Under the pieces are notes generated by a model. The model was not told the origin of the DNA and did not search any database. It saw nothing but the letters and a program-made list of their open reading frames with translations. The position numbers and the translations under genes were made by a program. Below are positions 49,778 to 56,513 of a stretch of DNA of 64,000 nucleotides, piece by piece. This DNA comes from a candidate division TA06 bacterium B3_TA06 (GTDB lineage: Bacteria > Hydrothermota > Tepidihabitantia > B3-TA06), in contig NJBO01000007.1 in NCBI GenBank assembly GCA_005223075.1, forward strand, positions 1 through 64,000. The letters are read 5' to 3'. Position 1 is the stretch's first letter, and every line of letters begins with the position of its first letter.

Positions 49778-50080
49778 ATGAGCGATCCTCTAGCGGGTTT
49801 TTGCGGGGACTACTGCGGGAAGTGTCCGAACTATCCTCGCAAGTGCGCCGGATGCATCCCGGAACAACATCAAGGCTGCCACTTTATCCAGTGCTGCCTG
49901 GCGAAAGGGATCGAGCACTGCGGGTTCTGCGAAGACCTGCCGTGCGCCAAACTTGCCCGCTTTATCCCCGATGATCGCCCTGGATGCCCGCCCGGCTATC
50001 ACATCGAGAACCTCGTGGAACGAAGCCGCATCGGCACCGAAGCCTGGCTTGCAACACAACGAGCAAAATGGGGGAGCTGA
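49778..50080 (+). CDS. DUF3795 cysteine-rich protein, short
   Basis: A 100-residue protein with the DUF3795 Cys pattern FCGDYCGKCPNYP, CAGCIPEQHQGCHFIQCC and HCGFCEDLPCAKL. It resembles the 1105-1548 product but lacks its C-terminal part. Metal binding is likely; function unknown. Translation appears leaderless. Confidence 0.78.
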   Translation: MSDPLAGFCGDYCGKCPNYPRKCAGCIPEQHQGCHFIQCCLAKGIEHCGFCEDLPCAKLARFIPDDRPGCPPGYHIENLVERSRIGTEAWLATQRAKWGS

Positions 50081-50129
50081 GATTAAAACCTCCGGCTATG
50101 GAGCTCTCTAGCACCTCGGGATATCTCAT

Positions 50130-50171
50130 GCACAGGCTGAAGCACCCGACTGGGGCACGCTGAGCCTGTGC
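50130..50171 (+). other. structured noncoding element
   Basis: GCACAGGCT pairs with AGCCTGTGC over a loop that itself contains a CCC/GGG stem. It lies in the 160-nt gap between the DUF3795 gene and the HEPN remnant. Confidence 0.4.
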
Positions 50172-50241
50172 TACATACTCATAGTTAACGTCATCGCGAG
50201 TGGTGTAGCCAAGCCCGATCTATTCCTGAAGGGAATGTTCC

Positions 50242-50841
50242 TTATGGTCCTTTAGGGTTGCCTTTGATTTCGTTGATCTCTGCTTGGGTAATTTCGCAGA
50301 TTGCATCGAGTAAATAGATAAGTTTCGCTGAGTTTTCTTCCGTGTCGTATTCCAAGCTGATTCCATGAAGTATTTTGTCTCTATTAGGGAATGGAGGATT
50401 AATCTCGTCTGAAAATTTGCAGATTTCTTTTAAGGCGGTTTGAATCAAGTAGCTCTTGGTAATTTCGTTCACCAAACTTTCTAGTTCCATTTCTTCAAGA
50501 GGACCGATTGTATCGCGCCATTGGAGTTTTTGTTTCTTTTGCCTTATTTCGTTAAGCAGTTTGCGATCGTCTAAGTAGTCTAATAAAATCGCCTCCACAT
50601 GAGGCAAAAATAAAAGCACAGATTCGATATATCTTTTTCGCCGGTGATGCTCGATCCCTTCTCCCAAAAACTTCATTCTTGGCTTGAAATATTTATTAGA
50701 AGCCCAGCGGGCCTGAACCTCATCCAGGATTTTTCGCAGGTACGAGCACAGCTGCCGAGAAAGGGTTTCAGGATCGTTAGTTGCCAGATGATATACACGG
50801 ACTACATTCCCTGCGGTAAATTTAGTCCGTAGGGGCCGACC
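50242..50841 (-). pseudogene. 5'-truncated HEPN-domain gene
   Basis: The frame is open from 50841 to the stop at 50242 and codes for convincing protein throughout, including VYHLATNDPETLSRQL before the first usable ATG at 50676. No start codon or ribosome-binding site exists upstream. The 144 residues from 50676 end in FPNRDKILHGISLEYDTEEN, with the RxxxxH motif of HEPN RNases (R-D-K-I-L-H). An inverted-repeat hairpin (50833-50854) and an IS end (50863-50934) lie at its 5' edge, so the gene was probably cut there. A shortened product from 50676 remains possible. Confidence 0.65.
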
Positions 50842-50854
50842 TCAAGGTCGGCCC
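50833..50854 (+). repeat. hairpin at the truncation point
   Basis: GGGCCGACC pairs perfectly with GGTCGGCCC around TCAA. Confidence 0.5.
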
Positions 50855-50862
50855 GCATCATC

Positions 50863-50934
50863 TATACCTCCTTTCGAGTAGATTTTTACGTGAGGCAACG
50901 ATCCAACTTCAAGTAGATTCTTAATGAGGCAATG
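50863..50934 (-). mobile_element. solitary IS end with two subterminal repeats
   Basis: On the minus strand ATTGCCTCATTAAGAATCTA and about 33 nt later TTGCCTCACGTAAAAATCTA, followed by AGGAGGTAT. The last part equals the right end of the IS at 37731-38146. No transposase remains, so this is an end remnant. Confidence 0.7.
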
Positions 50935-50942
50935 CGGGGGGC

Positions 50943-50970
50943 TTGACAAGCCCCCTCTTTTTCCTATTAT
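50943..50970 (+). promoter_or_regulatory. promoter of the Lpp-like/surface protein cluster
   Basis: TTGACA (50943-50948), 16 nt, TATTAT (50965-50970). The -35 box is the centre of a perfect palindrome GGGGGCTTG-A-CAAGCCCCC (50937-50955). Confidence 0.7.
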
Positions 50971-51047
50971 TAGGCATTGAAGTCGATCGAGCATAAAAAC
51001 AAGTCTAAGGTGAAACTGTATAACCCAAAAACCGAGGAGGTTTTCCA

Positions 51048-51332
51048 ATGAAGAAACTCTTCGCTATTCTGGCTATCGCCGGTCTTGTGATGGCTGCAGG
51101 CACAGTCCTGGGCTGCGGCAAGGTGGGCGGCGCTGCCGAGGTGATAACTGACCTGCAGGACAGGGTCGAGACCCTCGAGGCCGATGTTGAGGCTATCGCC
51201 GTAACCCTTACCGAGCTTCAGGACGAGTACGACGAGCACATGGAAGAGTTACATGGCAAGAAGCCGCCGGAGCGCAAACCGGTCACCACCGGCGGCGGCG
51301 CAAAGAGACCCATCCGGAAAGTGGTCAAGTAA
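51048..51332 (+). CDS. small Lpp-like lipoprotein, copy 1
   Basis: A 94-residue lipoprotein: lipobox AGTVLGC at about residue 23, then a coiled coil (DLQDRVETLEADVEAIAVTL, with heptad leucines and valines), a Gly-rich linker TTGGG and a basic end RPIRKVVK. Murein lipoprotein (Lpp) has the same order: lipid, coiled coil and a C-terminal Lys that bonds to peptidoglycan. That this protein does so is inference. AGGAGG precedes the ATG. Confidence 0.7.
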   Translation: MKKLFAILAIAGLVMAAGTVLGCGKVGGAAEVITDLQDRVETLEADVEAIAVTLTELQDEYDEHMEELHGKKPPERKPVTTGGGAKRPIRKVVK

Positions 51333-51359
51333 AGCAATCAAAGCCAAGGAGGACTCATT

Positions 51360-52190
51360 ATGAAGAAGGTATTGAGTTTAGCTCTGCTTGTAGCGGCTGG
51401 AGCGTTCATCATGTCCGTGGTGGGCTGCGGTCCGATCCCTGTAGTACCTACTCCTACAGGTTTTACAGGGGTGGCTACAGACGACGGAGCAGGCGTCAAG
51501 CTTAGCTGGAACACAGTGACCGTCGAAGGCGAAGACGTAACCTACACCGTCTCCTTCGAGGACACAGAGTTGCTGGATGAGATCACAGCCACTGAATACA
51601 TCGATACCGATCCAGGCAAGGCAGGCAAGTATGAAATCATCGCGGTCGCAGGCGGCGAGGAAAGTGATCCTGCTGAATTCTCCACAGAACCCATAACAAT
51701 AGAGACCAAAAGCGCTTGGGAACTTAACGGTCAGGGCAACAGCGGCATCACCTTCAATGTGATAGGTAAAACGATAGACCTTTACTCCATGGCTGTAACC
51801 TCTAATGACCTCGACAAAGTCGATTGCTACTTCAGCAATTGGGAGGCTGGCACTACCGAGTTCCCAGGACCTTACTATCTGGCAAGCCCTTCTGAAATAG
51901 TTGACGACCCGGGCAAGCTTGATTACGACTTCGACGCCTGGCGTGTGACGGGAATCAGCAATGCACTCGAGGGTGACATCGAAGCCATCGATACGGTTCC
52001 AGGGACTAAAGCACAGACTGGCGAAGAAAACTACTTTAACGTCACTGAAGTTACGATAAATTCGGCCTATGCTGTCTCCAACCAAGACGACTACTTCGGC
52101 ATCATTGAGGTAACCAATATTGACGATGCAACAGGAGAGGTTTCCTTCAAGGCGACCTTCCAGCCGATTCAAGGACTTCGTCTGTTCTAA
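51360..52190 (+). CDS. surface lipoprotein, family A, copy 1
   Basis: A 276-residue lipoprotein (lipobox MSVVGC at about 23) with a fibronectin-III-like first module (TGFTGVATDDGAGVKLSWNT) and a distinctive second half: WELNGQGNSGITFN, YFSNWEAGTTEFPGPYYLAS and the end KATFQPIQGLRLF. A paralogue at 53798-54610 shares these phrases. I know no named family. It follows the Lpp-like gene by 27 nt, with AGGAGG before the ATG, and ends at a strong terminator. Confidence 0.65.
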   Translation: MKKVLSLALLVAAGAFIMSVVGCGPIPVVPTPTGFTGVATDDGAGVKLSWNTVTVEGEDVTYTVSFEDTELLDEITATEYIDTDPGKAGKYEIIAVAGGEESDPAEFSTEPITIETKSAWELNGQGNSGITFNVIGKTIDLYSMAVTSNDLDKVDCYFSNWEAGTTEFPGPYYLASPSEIVDDPGKLDYDFDAWRVTGISNALEGDIEAIDTVPGTKAQTGEENYFNVTEVTINSAYAVSNQDDYFGIIEVTNIDDATGEVSFKATFQPIQGLRLF

Positions 52191-52218
52191 GGGTTAACTC
52201 CCTTACTCGTGAAATCCC

Positions 52219-52249
52219 GGAGGGAGAGGCTGTGCCTCTCCCTCCTTTA
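52219..52249 (+). terminator. rho-independent terminator
   Basis: GGAGGGAGAGGC pairs perfectly with GCCTCTCCCTCC around TGT, followed by TTTAA. It separates the surface lipoprotein from the second Lpp-like gene, though read-through is likely because no promoter is seen between. Confidence 0.8.
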
Positions 52250-52265
52250 AGTTGAGAGGTTAACC

Positions 52266-52568
52266 GTGGTAAAGAAAATCCTTGTGGTCGGTTTGGTCCT
52301 GGCAGGTGTGGTTATATTAGCCGGATGCGTGCGCCGCCCAACCATCCGGGCCGACTACGGCCCTCGCTTGGACGAGATCGAGGCCCGCCTGGATAAGATA
52401 GAAGCAACCCTGGAGAATCTTCAGACCTTTAGTGCTGACATCTCCAAAGCCAACGCCAACGATGTGATTCTCCACGAGAATATGGAAGCGCTTTACTATG
52501 AGGTGGACGAACTCCGCGAGAAGATGGGTATGCCTTTATCCAAGCCGAGGCGCAAGCTGGTAAAGTAA
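52266..52568 (+). CDS. small Lpp-like lipoprotein, copy 2
   Basis: A 100-residue lipoprotein: lipobox VILAGC at about 21, then a coiled coil (RLDEIEARLDKIEATLENLQ) and the basic end KPRRKLVK. The end matches that of copy 1 (RPIRKVVK). It starts at GTG with GAGAGG upstream, inside the tail of the previous terminator. Envelope function likely. Confidence 0.7.
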   Translation: MVKKILVVGLVLAGVVILAGCVRRPTIRADYGPRLDEIEARLDKIEATLENLQTFSADISKANANDVILHENMEALYYEVDELREKMGMPLSKPRRKLVK

Positions 52569-52629
52569 ACACATACTTAAACCGCCTCCGGCGGCCCAAG
52601 GTCTAATCATAGGCATAGAGAGAAATTCC

Positions 52630-52655
52630 AAGAAGGCCCCTGGCCTTCTTTTTAT
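52630..52655 (+). terminator. rho-independent terminator
   Basis: AAGAAGGCC pairs with GGCCTTCTT around CCT, followed by TTTAT. Ends the Lpp-like transcript. Confidence 0.85.
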
Positions 52656-52659
52656 GGGC

Positions 52660-52687
52660 TTGACTTGAGGTGTTAGAGGAATAATCT
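52660..52687 (+). promoter_or_regulatory. possible promoter of the SPASM radical SAM gene
   Basis: TTGACT (52660-52665), 16 nt, TAATCT (52682-52687). A further stem AACCCCTT/AAGGGGTT precedes the ATG at 52746, whose ribosome-binding site is AAGGGG. Confidence 0.5.
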
Positions 52688-52745
52688 AGAAGATGCTAAA
52701 GAAACCCCTTATCAATCCGACACTCACGCTGCGGAAAGGGGTTGA

Positions 52746-53747
52746 ATGAAAGGCAATACCCTTCGAGGCTTGGTGCAGACCTCCGCCGCCCCGCGCAGAG
52801 CAGCTTACCGGATTCTAAAAAACCCATGGCTCAATCGCAACCCGATCTACCGCCGCGCCTACCGCAGACGAATCAAGCGCGTCATCCAGCGCTACAGCGA
52901 CTTCCCCCGAACCGTATCCCTGGAGACCTCTGCATTCTGCAACGCCCGCTGCGTGATGTGCACCTATCCCGCTATGAAGCGAGCCAGGGGACGTATGTCT
53001 TGGAGTGTCTTTGCCGATGCCGTAGACGAGTGCGCCCGCTGCGGCCTCGAAACCCTATACCTTTCAGGATTCGGCGAGCCGCTCACCGATAATGAACTGG
53101 CCGCAAAGGTAGCCTACGCCCACTCCAAGGGGCTCTGGACCTCCATCGTCACCAACGCCTCGCTCCTGGATGAACGCCGCACAGCAGAACTCATCAATGC
53201 CGGGTTGGACGAGGTAAACGTCTCCATCGACGGCTTCAGCCCAGAGGTCTATAACAAGATCCGCATAGGGCTCGACTTCGATGTGGTGGCAGAAAACATC
53301 CGCAGGCTATCCCGACTCAAGCGCGGCGGCAAACCAGCATTGAACCTTGAGATGGTGTTGATCGGGTCAAACTGGGATCAGGTCGCCATTGCCCGCCGCG
53401 ACTGGGGTGCAATTGTAGATTCAATCGTCGTCCGACAGCCCCAGGACTGGATCGGAGGAATAGAACTTGAGCCGGAGGTCTACACCCCGCATCGCGGTCG
53501 CAGGAGAAGGTTCTGGCCGCCGTGCATCTATCCCTTCACCCAGCTGAACGTCTACTGGGACGGCACGGTGCCCATCTGCTGTCTGGATTACGAGGCTGAG
53601 GGATGGGTAGGGCGTTTCGGTAAAAAGAGCCTCGTTGAGATATGGCAAGACCAGGCGATTAACCATTACCGCAAGCGTCACCTGGCCCAGGACGGACGCC
53701 TTCCATCACCCTGCAACCGCTGCTCCTACTTCTCGGTGTGGTGGTAA
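52746..53747 (+). CDS. radical SAM/SPASM protein
   Basis: A 333-residue enzyme. An N-terminal basic extension (1-55) precedes the radical SAM core SAFCNARCVMCTYP (CxxxCxxC), and the C-terminal half has a SPASM-like Cys cluster CIYPFTQLNVYWDGTVPICC and PSPCNRCSYF. SPASM proteins modify peptides or make cofactors and often act on a small nearby protein. The neighbours are two Lpp-like lipoproteins and two surface lipoproteins; no Cys-rich short precursor is visible. A possible target remains open. Confidence 0.85.
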   Translation: MKGNTLRGLVQTSAAPRRAAYRILKNPWLNRNPIYRRAYRRRIKRVIQRYSDFPRTVSLETSAFCNARCVMCTYPAMKRARGRMSWSVFADAVDECARCGLETLYLSGFGEPLTDNELAAKVAYAHSKGLWTSIVTNASLLDERRTAELINAGLDEVNVSIDGFSPEVYNKIRIGLDFDVVAENIRRLSRLKRGGKPALNLEMVLIGSNWDQVAIARRDWGAIVDSIVVRQPQDWIGGIELEPEVYTPHRGRRRRFWPPCIYPFTQLNVYWDGTVPICCLDYEAEGWVGRFGKKSLVEIWQDQAINHYRKRHLAQDGRLPSPCNRCSYFSVWW

Positions 53748-53751
53748 GGGC

Positions 53752-53779
53752 TTGACAAAAAAGTATTCAGGCCGACAAT
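53752..53779 (+). promoter_or_regulatory. promoter of the second family A gene
   Basis: TTGACA (53752-53757), 16 nt, GACAAT (53774-53779), then TAAGGAGG and ATG at 53798. Confidence 0.6.
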
Positions 53780-53797
53780 CCTCATAAGGAGGCATAA

Positions 53798-54610
53798 ATG
53801 CATAAGAGCGTCAAGATAGTGTTTCTTGTCGTGGGAGCGATTTTTTTCCTCAGCGCTACCTTCGACGTAGCTCCCGACATAGCCAATATCTCGGTCGTAG
53901 CCCTGTCGGGTGGCGATGGAGTCAAGGTCAGTTGGAGTTCAATTGCTCCCTATAGTTCAGGCTGCTGGGGGAAAACCGAGGATTGGCTCTACGCCCTGTA
54001 CCTGGACGACGAACTGGTTGCAGACTCGCTGGAGGAAACCGAGTACGACCTGTATGAGTACGGTCATATAATAGAAGTAGTTGGTTTTGGCTCCGCAGGG
54101 GAAACCGATCCGGCCAAAATCTCCGTCGCGCCCATAGATGTTGTCACCCTTGAGGTCTGGGAACTCAACGGCGAAGGAGCAAGCGGGGTAGGATTCGATC
54201 CGGCTGCCAAGTCAATAGCTATCTACATGATGACAGACTCGACCAACCGCGATGACATAGACTGCTACTTCACCAACTGGGTTGATTTCTCCGGCGGGTT
54301 CGGAGGACTGTACTATCTGGCGAGTGCAAATCGGGTTATCTATGATCCAGGCTATTCAGGAGGTGTCACCGGCTGGCGCTCAACAGGTATAACCGAGGCG
54401 CTGGATGTATCGGGTATCGAAGACGTAGAGGTAGTTCCGGCGCTGGGCTACGCGAGTGTCGCTGATTCCGTGCAGGCAGGCGAGACCTACGCCATACTTA
54501 CCCAGGACGGCTACTACGGGCTTATCCAGGTGATAAACATCGATACAATCAACGGACAGATTGACATCAAAGCAACCTTCCAACCGATACAGCAGCTGCG
54601 CTGGATGTAG
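53798..54610 (+). CDS. exported protein, family A, copy 2
   Basis: A 270-residue exported protein with a signal peptide (about 1-22) and no lipobox. The first module is fibronectin-III-like (VVALSGGDGVKVSWSSIAP); the second half shares phrases with 51360-52190: WELNGEGASGVGFD, YFTNWVDFSGGFGGLYYLAS and KATFQPIQQLRWM. The family seems to be surface-located. Its homologue has a lipid anchor instead. It sits directly after the SPASM radical SAM gene. Confidence 0.65.
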   Translation: MHKSVKIVFLVVGAIFFLSATFDVAPDIANISVVALSGGDGVKVSWSSIAPYSSGCWGKTEDWLYALYLDDELVADSLEETEYDLYEYGHIIEVVGFGSAGETDPAKISVAPIDVVTLEVWELNGEGASGVGFDPAAKSIAIYMMTDSTNRDDIDCYFTNWVDFSGGFGGLYYLASANRVIYDPGYSGGVTGWRSTGITEALDVSGIEDVEVVPALGYASVADSVQAGETYAILTQDGYYGLIQVINIDTINGQIDIKATFQPIQQLRWM

Positions 54611-54943
54611 GTCACGGAAAATCAGGATACTGCCTGACTCAGAGGCGAATAATGAGGGATGGGAGAGACCACCTCGGCGACGAGCTGAAAGCGCCTGCGA
54701 AAGGAGCTGGGGGATGAACCACCCCACGCGTCGGGAATAATGTGGAACGGACTCTCCAGTCCGTTACCGCCAAGATGGGTAATCATCGCGGCCAAGATAG
54801 CAAGGGAACTGGGGGGGGGAATAAACCACAGATTTCACAGATTACGCAGATATAATAGGGGCCGACCTTTCCCTTTGTCATTGCGAGGAGCGAAGCTCCG
54901 AAGCAATCTCATGGCACATCGAAATAAAATGGGTACAATGGAA
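54611..54943. other. noncoding gap with dispersed repeats
   Basis: No gene seen. ACGGACT/AGTCCGT forms a hairpin near 54744-54764. ACAGATTTCACAGATTACGC is a simple common repeat near 54827-54850. At 54877-54910 there is an ATTGCGAGGAGC-GAA-GCTCCG...GCAAT stem. Confidence 0.45.
54877..54910 (+). repeat. dispersed TCATTGCGAGGAGC hairpin
   Basis: GTCATTGCGAGGAGC and GCTCCGAAGCAATCTC, stem GGAGC-GAA-GCTCC with outer ATTGC/GCAAT. Diverged relatives appear near 10347, 46878 and 50187. Confidence 0.55.
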
Positions 54944-56242
54944 TTAAAACCAAGTTTTGAAAATTTCGTAGATTCGATTAACTACCCAAAGGGGTATAAA
55001 TCCTTCAGTTGGATCCAACAGAAGTGGGAGTACCCCACCTTTGTCCTGTATCAGAGGTAACTGGAATCGCTTACTTAGAGCAATGGTATACCAGAGACAT
55101 ACACCAAAGCATTGATCCTCCGTGAATTTGACAAATTCCCCTCCGCTATCACTTACAGGGAGAGGAATCATACCGTTCATTTTTGTTAAAAATGAAAGCC
55201 ACTCCTTTCGCATATTGCCCTCAAAGAACCCGGTGGGATGTTTGAATCCAAAGCTCATACTTTCTAAAGGTCGGATTTTGATGATCTGCAGAAAGGTTGT
55301 CATCGTTCTGTGCACTATCCTGGGGTTTATCTCTCCTGTCATAGACCAAAGATTTGCGAGCGCACGTAGGAAGTACATATTCTCGTTGCGACGCAACCAA
55401 TCAGAATACGGTAAATAAGTCGCTAGGCACTTCTCGATTGTTCCTTTTCCAAGTCGATACGCATGTCTAATGATTTTATCTAGATATTGATGTCCCCAGT
55501 GGTATTGATAATGTATATTTAGCATATTAGCAAATACTTCATCATCAATACCTAAAACAGTCACTACCCTCGATAAGTAAAGAAAATTCTTTAACTGATC
55601 AAGCAATAAAATTGCCCGATCAGGAAGACACCGATCCAAATCGTCAACGACCAGGATTAAAGTCTCGTCTTTTTTCAACAGGCTGTCAATCGCCTTGCAA
55701 AGATTGGTTCGGGTTTCCTCCACCGCATCGATCTGTTTCTTTTGTTCTCCTTCGATTAACTCCAGAGCTTCTTTATAGAATTTCTTAGCATCTTCTGTCA
55801 CTTTACCGATTCCCAGCAATGATGTTCCCGCGTCAACAACAAGTCGTAAGGCCGCGATCGCACCTGCGGTAAACTTAACACCTATCTCTGTGAGAGTTGT
55901 ATTATCTTGAGGCGCAATCTCTTTTTCTATCTTCCTCAACAAACCCAGGAATAGCTGTTCCTTATCTGCATGATCATACCACCAAGGGTCAAACCAAACG
56001 GTTTTGTAACCATTACGTGCCTTAAGGCAATCCTGAATTGCACGCATCATTGATGTTTTACCACTACCCCAACGACCGTAAACCCCATAGATAAGTGGCG
56101 TTCCAAATGCTTCAATATCGGTAACAATATTCTCCGCAACTCCTTTGAACCCCAGCTTATCCCATTCTTCCCAGTTGAATTTAGGGTCTTCAAAATCAGG
56201 CTCTTCAGGCGGAAAAACTGATTTCTCTTCTTGCTCATTCAT
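54944..56242 (-). CDS. KAP-family P-loop NTPase
   Basis: A 432-residue NTPase with a KAP domain. Walker A is YGRWGSGKTSMM (about residues 55-66); Walker B is LILVVDDLDRC, followed by the KAP-typical LDQLKNFLYLSRVVTVLGID. The insert between the motifs has a possible membrane-associated stretch (VKFTAGAIAALRLVVDAGTS). KAP NTPases occur in membrane-linked and phage-defence systems, but a partner gene is missing here. The gene is AT-richer than its surroundings. The start has GAGGAGG upstream. The 11-bp repeats lie 170 nt upstream of it. Confidence 0.8.
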   Translation of the reverse strand: MNEQEEKSVFPPEEPDFEDPKFNWEEWDKLGFKGVAENIVTDIEAFGTPLIYGVYGRWGSGKTSMMRAIQDCLKARNGYKTVWFDPWWYDHADKEQLFLGLLRKIEKEIAPQDNTTLTEIGVKFTAGAIAALRLVVDAGTSLLGIGKVTEDAKKFYKEALELIEGEQKKQIDAVEETRTNLCKAIDSLLKKDETLILVVDDLDRCLPDRAILLLDQLKNFLYLSRVVTVLGIDDEVFANMLNIHYQYHWGHQYLDKIIRHAYRLGKGTIEKCLATYLPYSDWLRRNENMYFLRALANLWSMTGEINPRIVHRTMTTFLQIIKIRPLESMSFGFKHPTGFFEGNMRKEWLSFLTKMNGMIPLPVSDSGGEFVKFTEDQCFGVCLWYTIALSKRFQLPLIQDKGGVLPLLLDPTEGFIPLWVVNRIYEIFKTWF

Positions 56243-56390
56243 TCAATCCTCCTCGGTTTGGTTATATGATAATGAAATTTCAAAAAAGTCAAGCTATCCG
56301 GCGCAGGTTGGTTATGGAACCTCGGAACAATGTCCAGCTTTTTTTACCCCAGATGTCCGCTTCGTGTACGCCCGGGGACCCATACGGTTC

Positions 56391-56411
56391 GCCGTCAGCC
56401 GTGAGCTGTCA
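56391..56411 (+). repeat. heptanucleotide repeat, three units
   Basis: GCCGTCA, GCCGTGA and GCTGTCA in 7-nt register, matching the repeat at 13722-13749, and directly adjoining the 11-bp array. Confidence 0.6.
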
Positions 56412-56414
56412 TTT

Positions 56415-56469
56415 GTCCAACTTTTGTCTACCTTCTGACCACCTTTTGTCCAGTTTTTGTCCATAAAAC
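56415..56469 (-). repeat. 11-bp tandem repeat array, five units
   Basis: On the minus strand: GTTTTATGGAC, AAAAACTGGAC, AAAAGGTGGTC, AGAAGGTAGAC and AAAAGTTGGAC, in exact 11-nt register. The consensus is that of the array at 4587-4719. Confidence 0.8.
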
Positions 56470-56479
56470 CTGCAGCCCC

Positions 56480-56507
56480 TTGACCCCCTTCTATAAATGA
56501 ATAAAAT
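56480..56507 (+). promoter_or_regulatory. promoter of the PflA-like radical SAM gene
   Basis: TTGACC (56480-56485), 16 nt, TAAAAT (56502-56507), 6 nt, ATG at 56514. Predicts a leaderless mRNA. Confidence 0.6.
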
Positions 56508-56513
56508 TCCCGA

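Noticed and set aside
54740-55060. Plus-strand frame of 106 codons opposite the KAP gene end
   Set aside because: Antisense to the KAP coding region, without a ribosome-binding site or recognisable domain.
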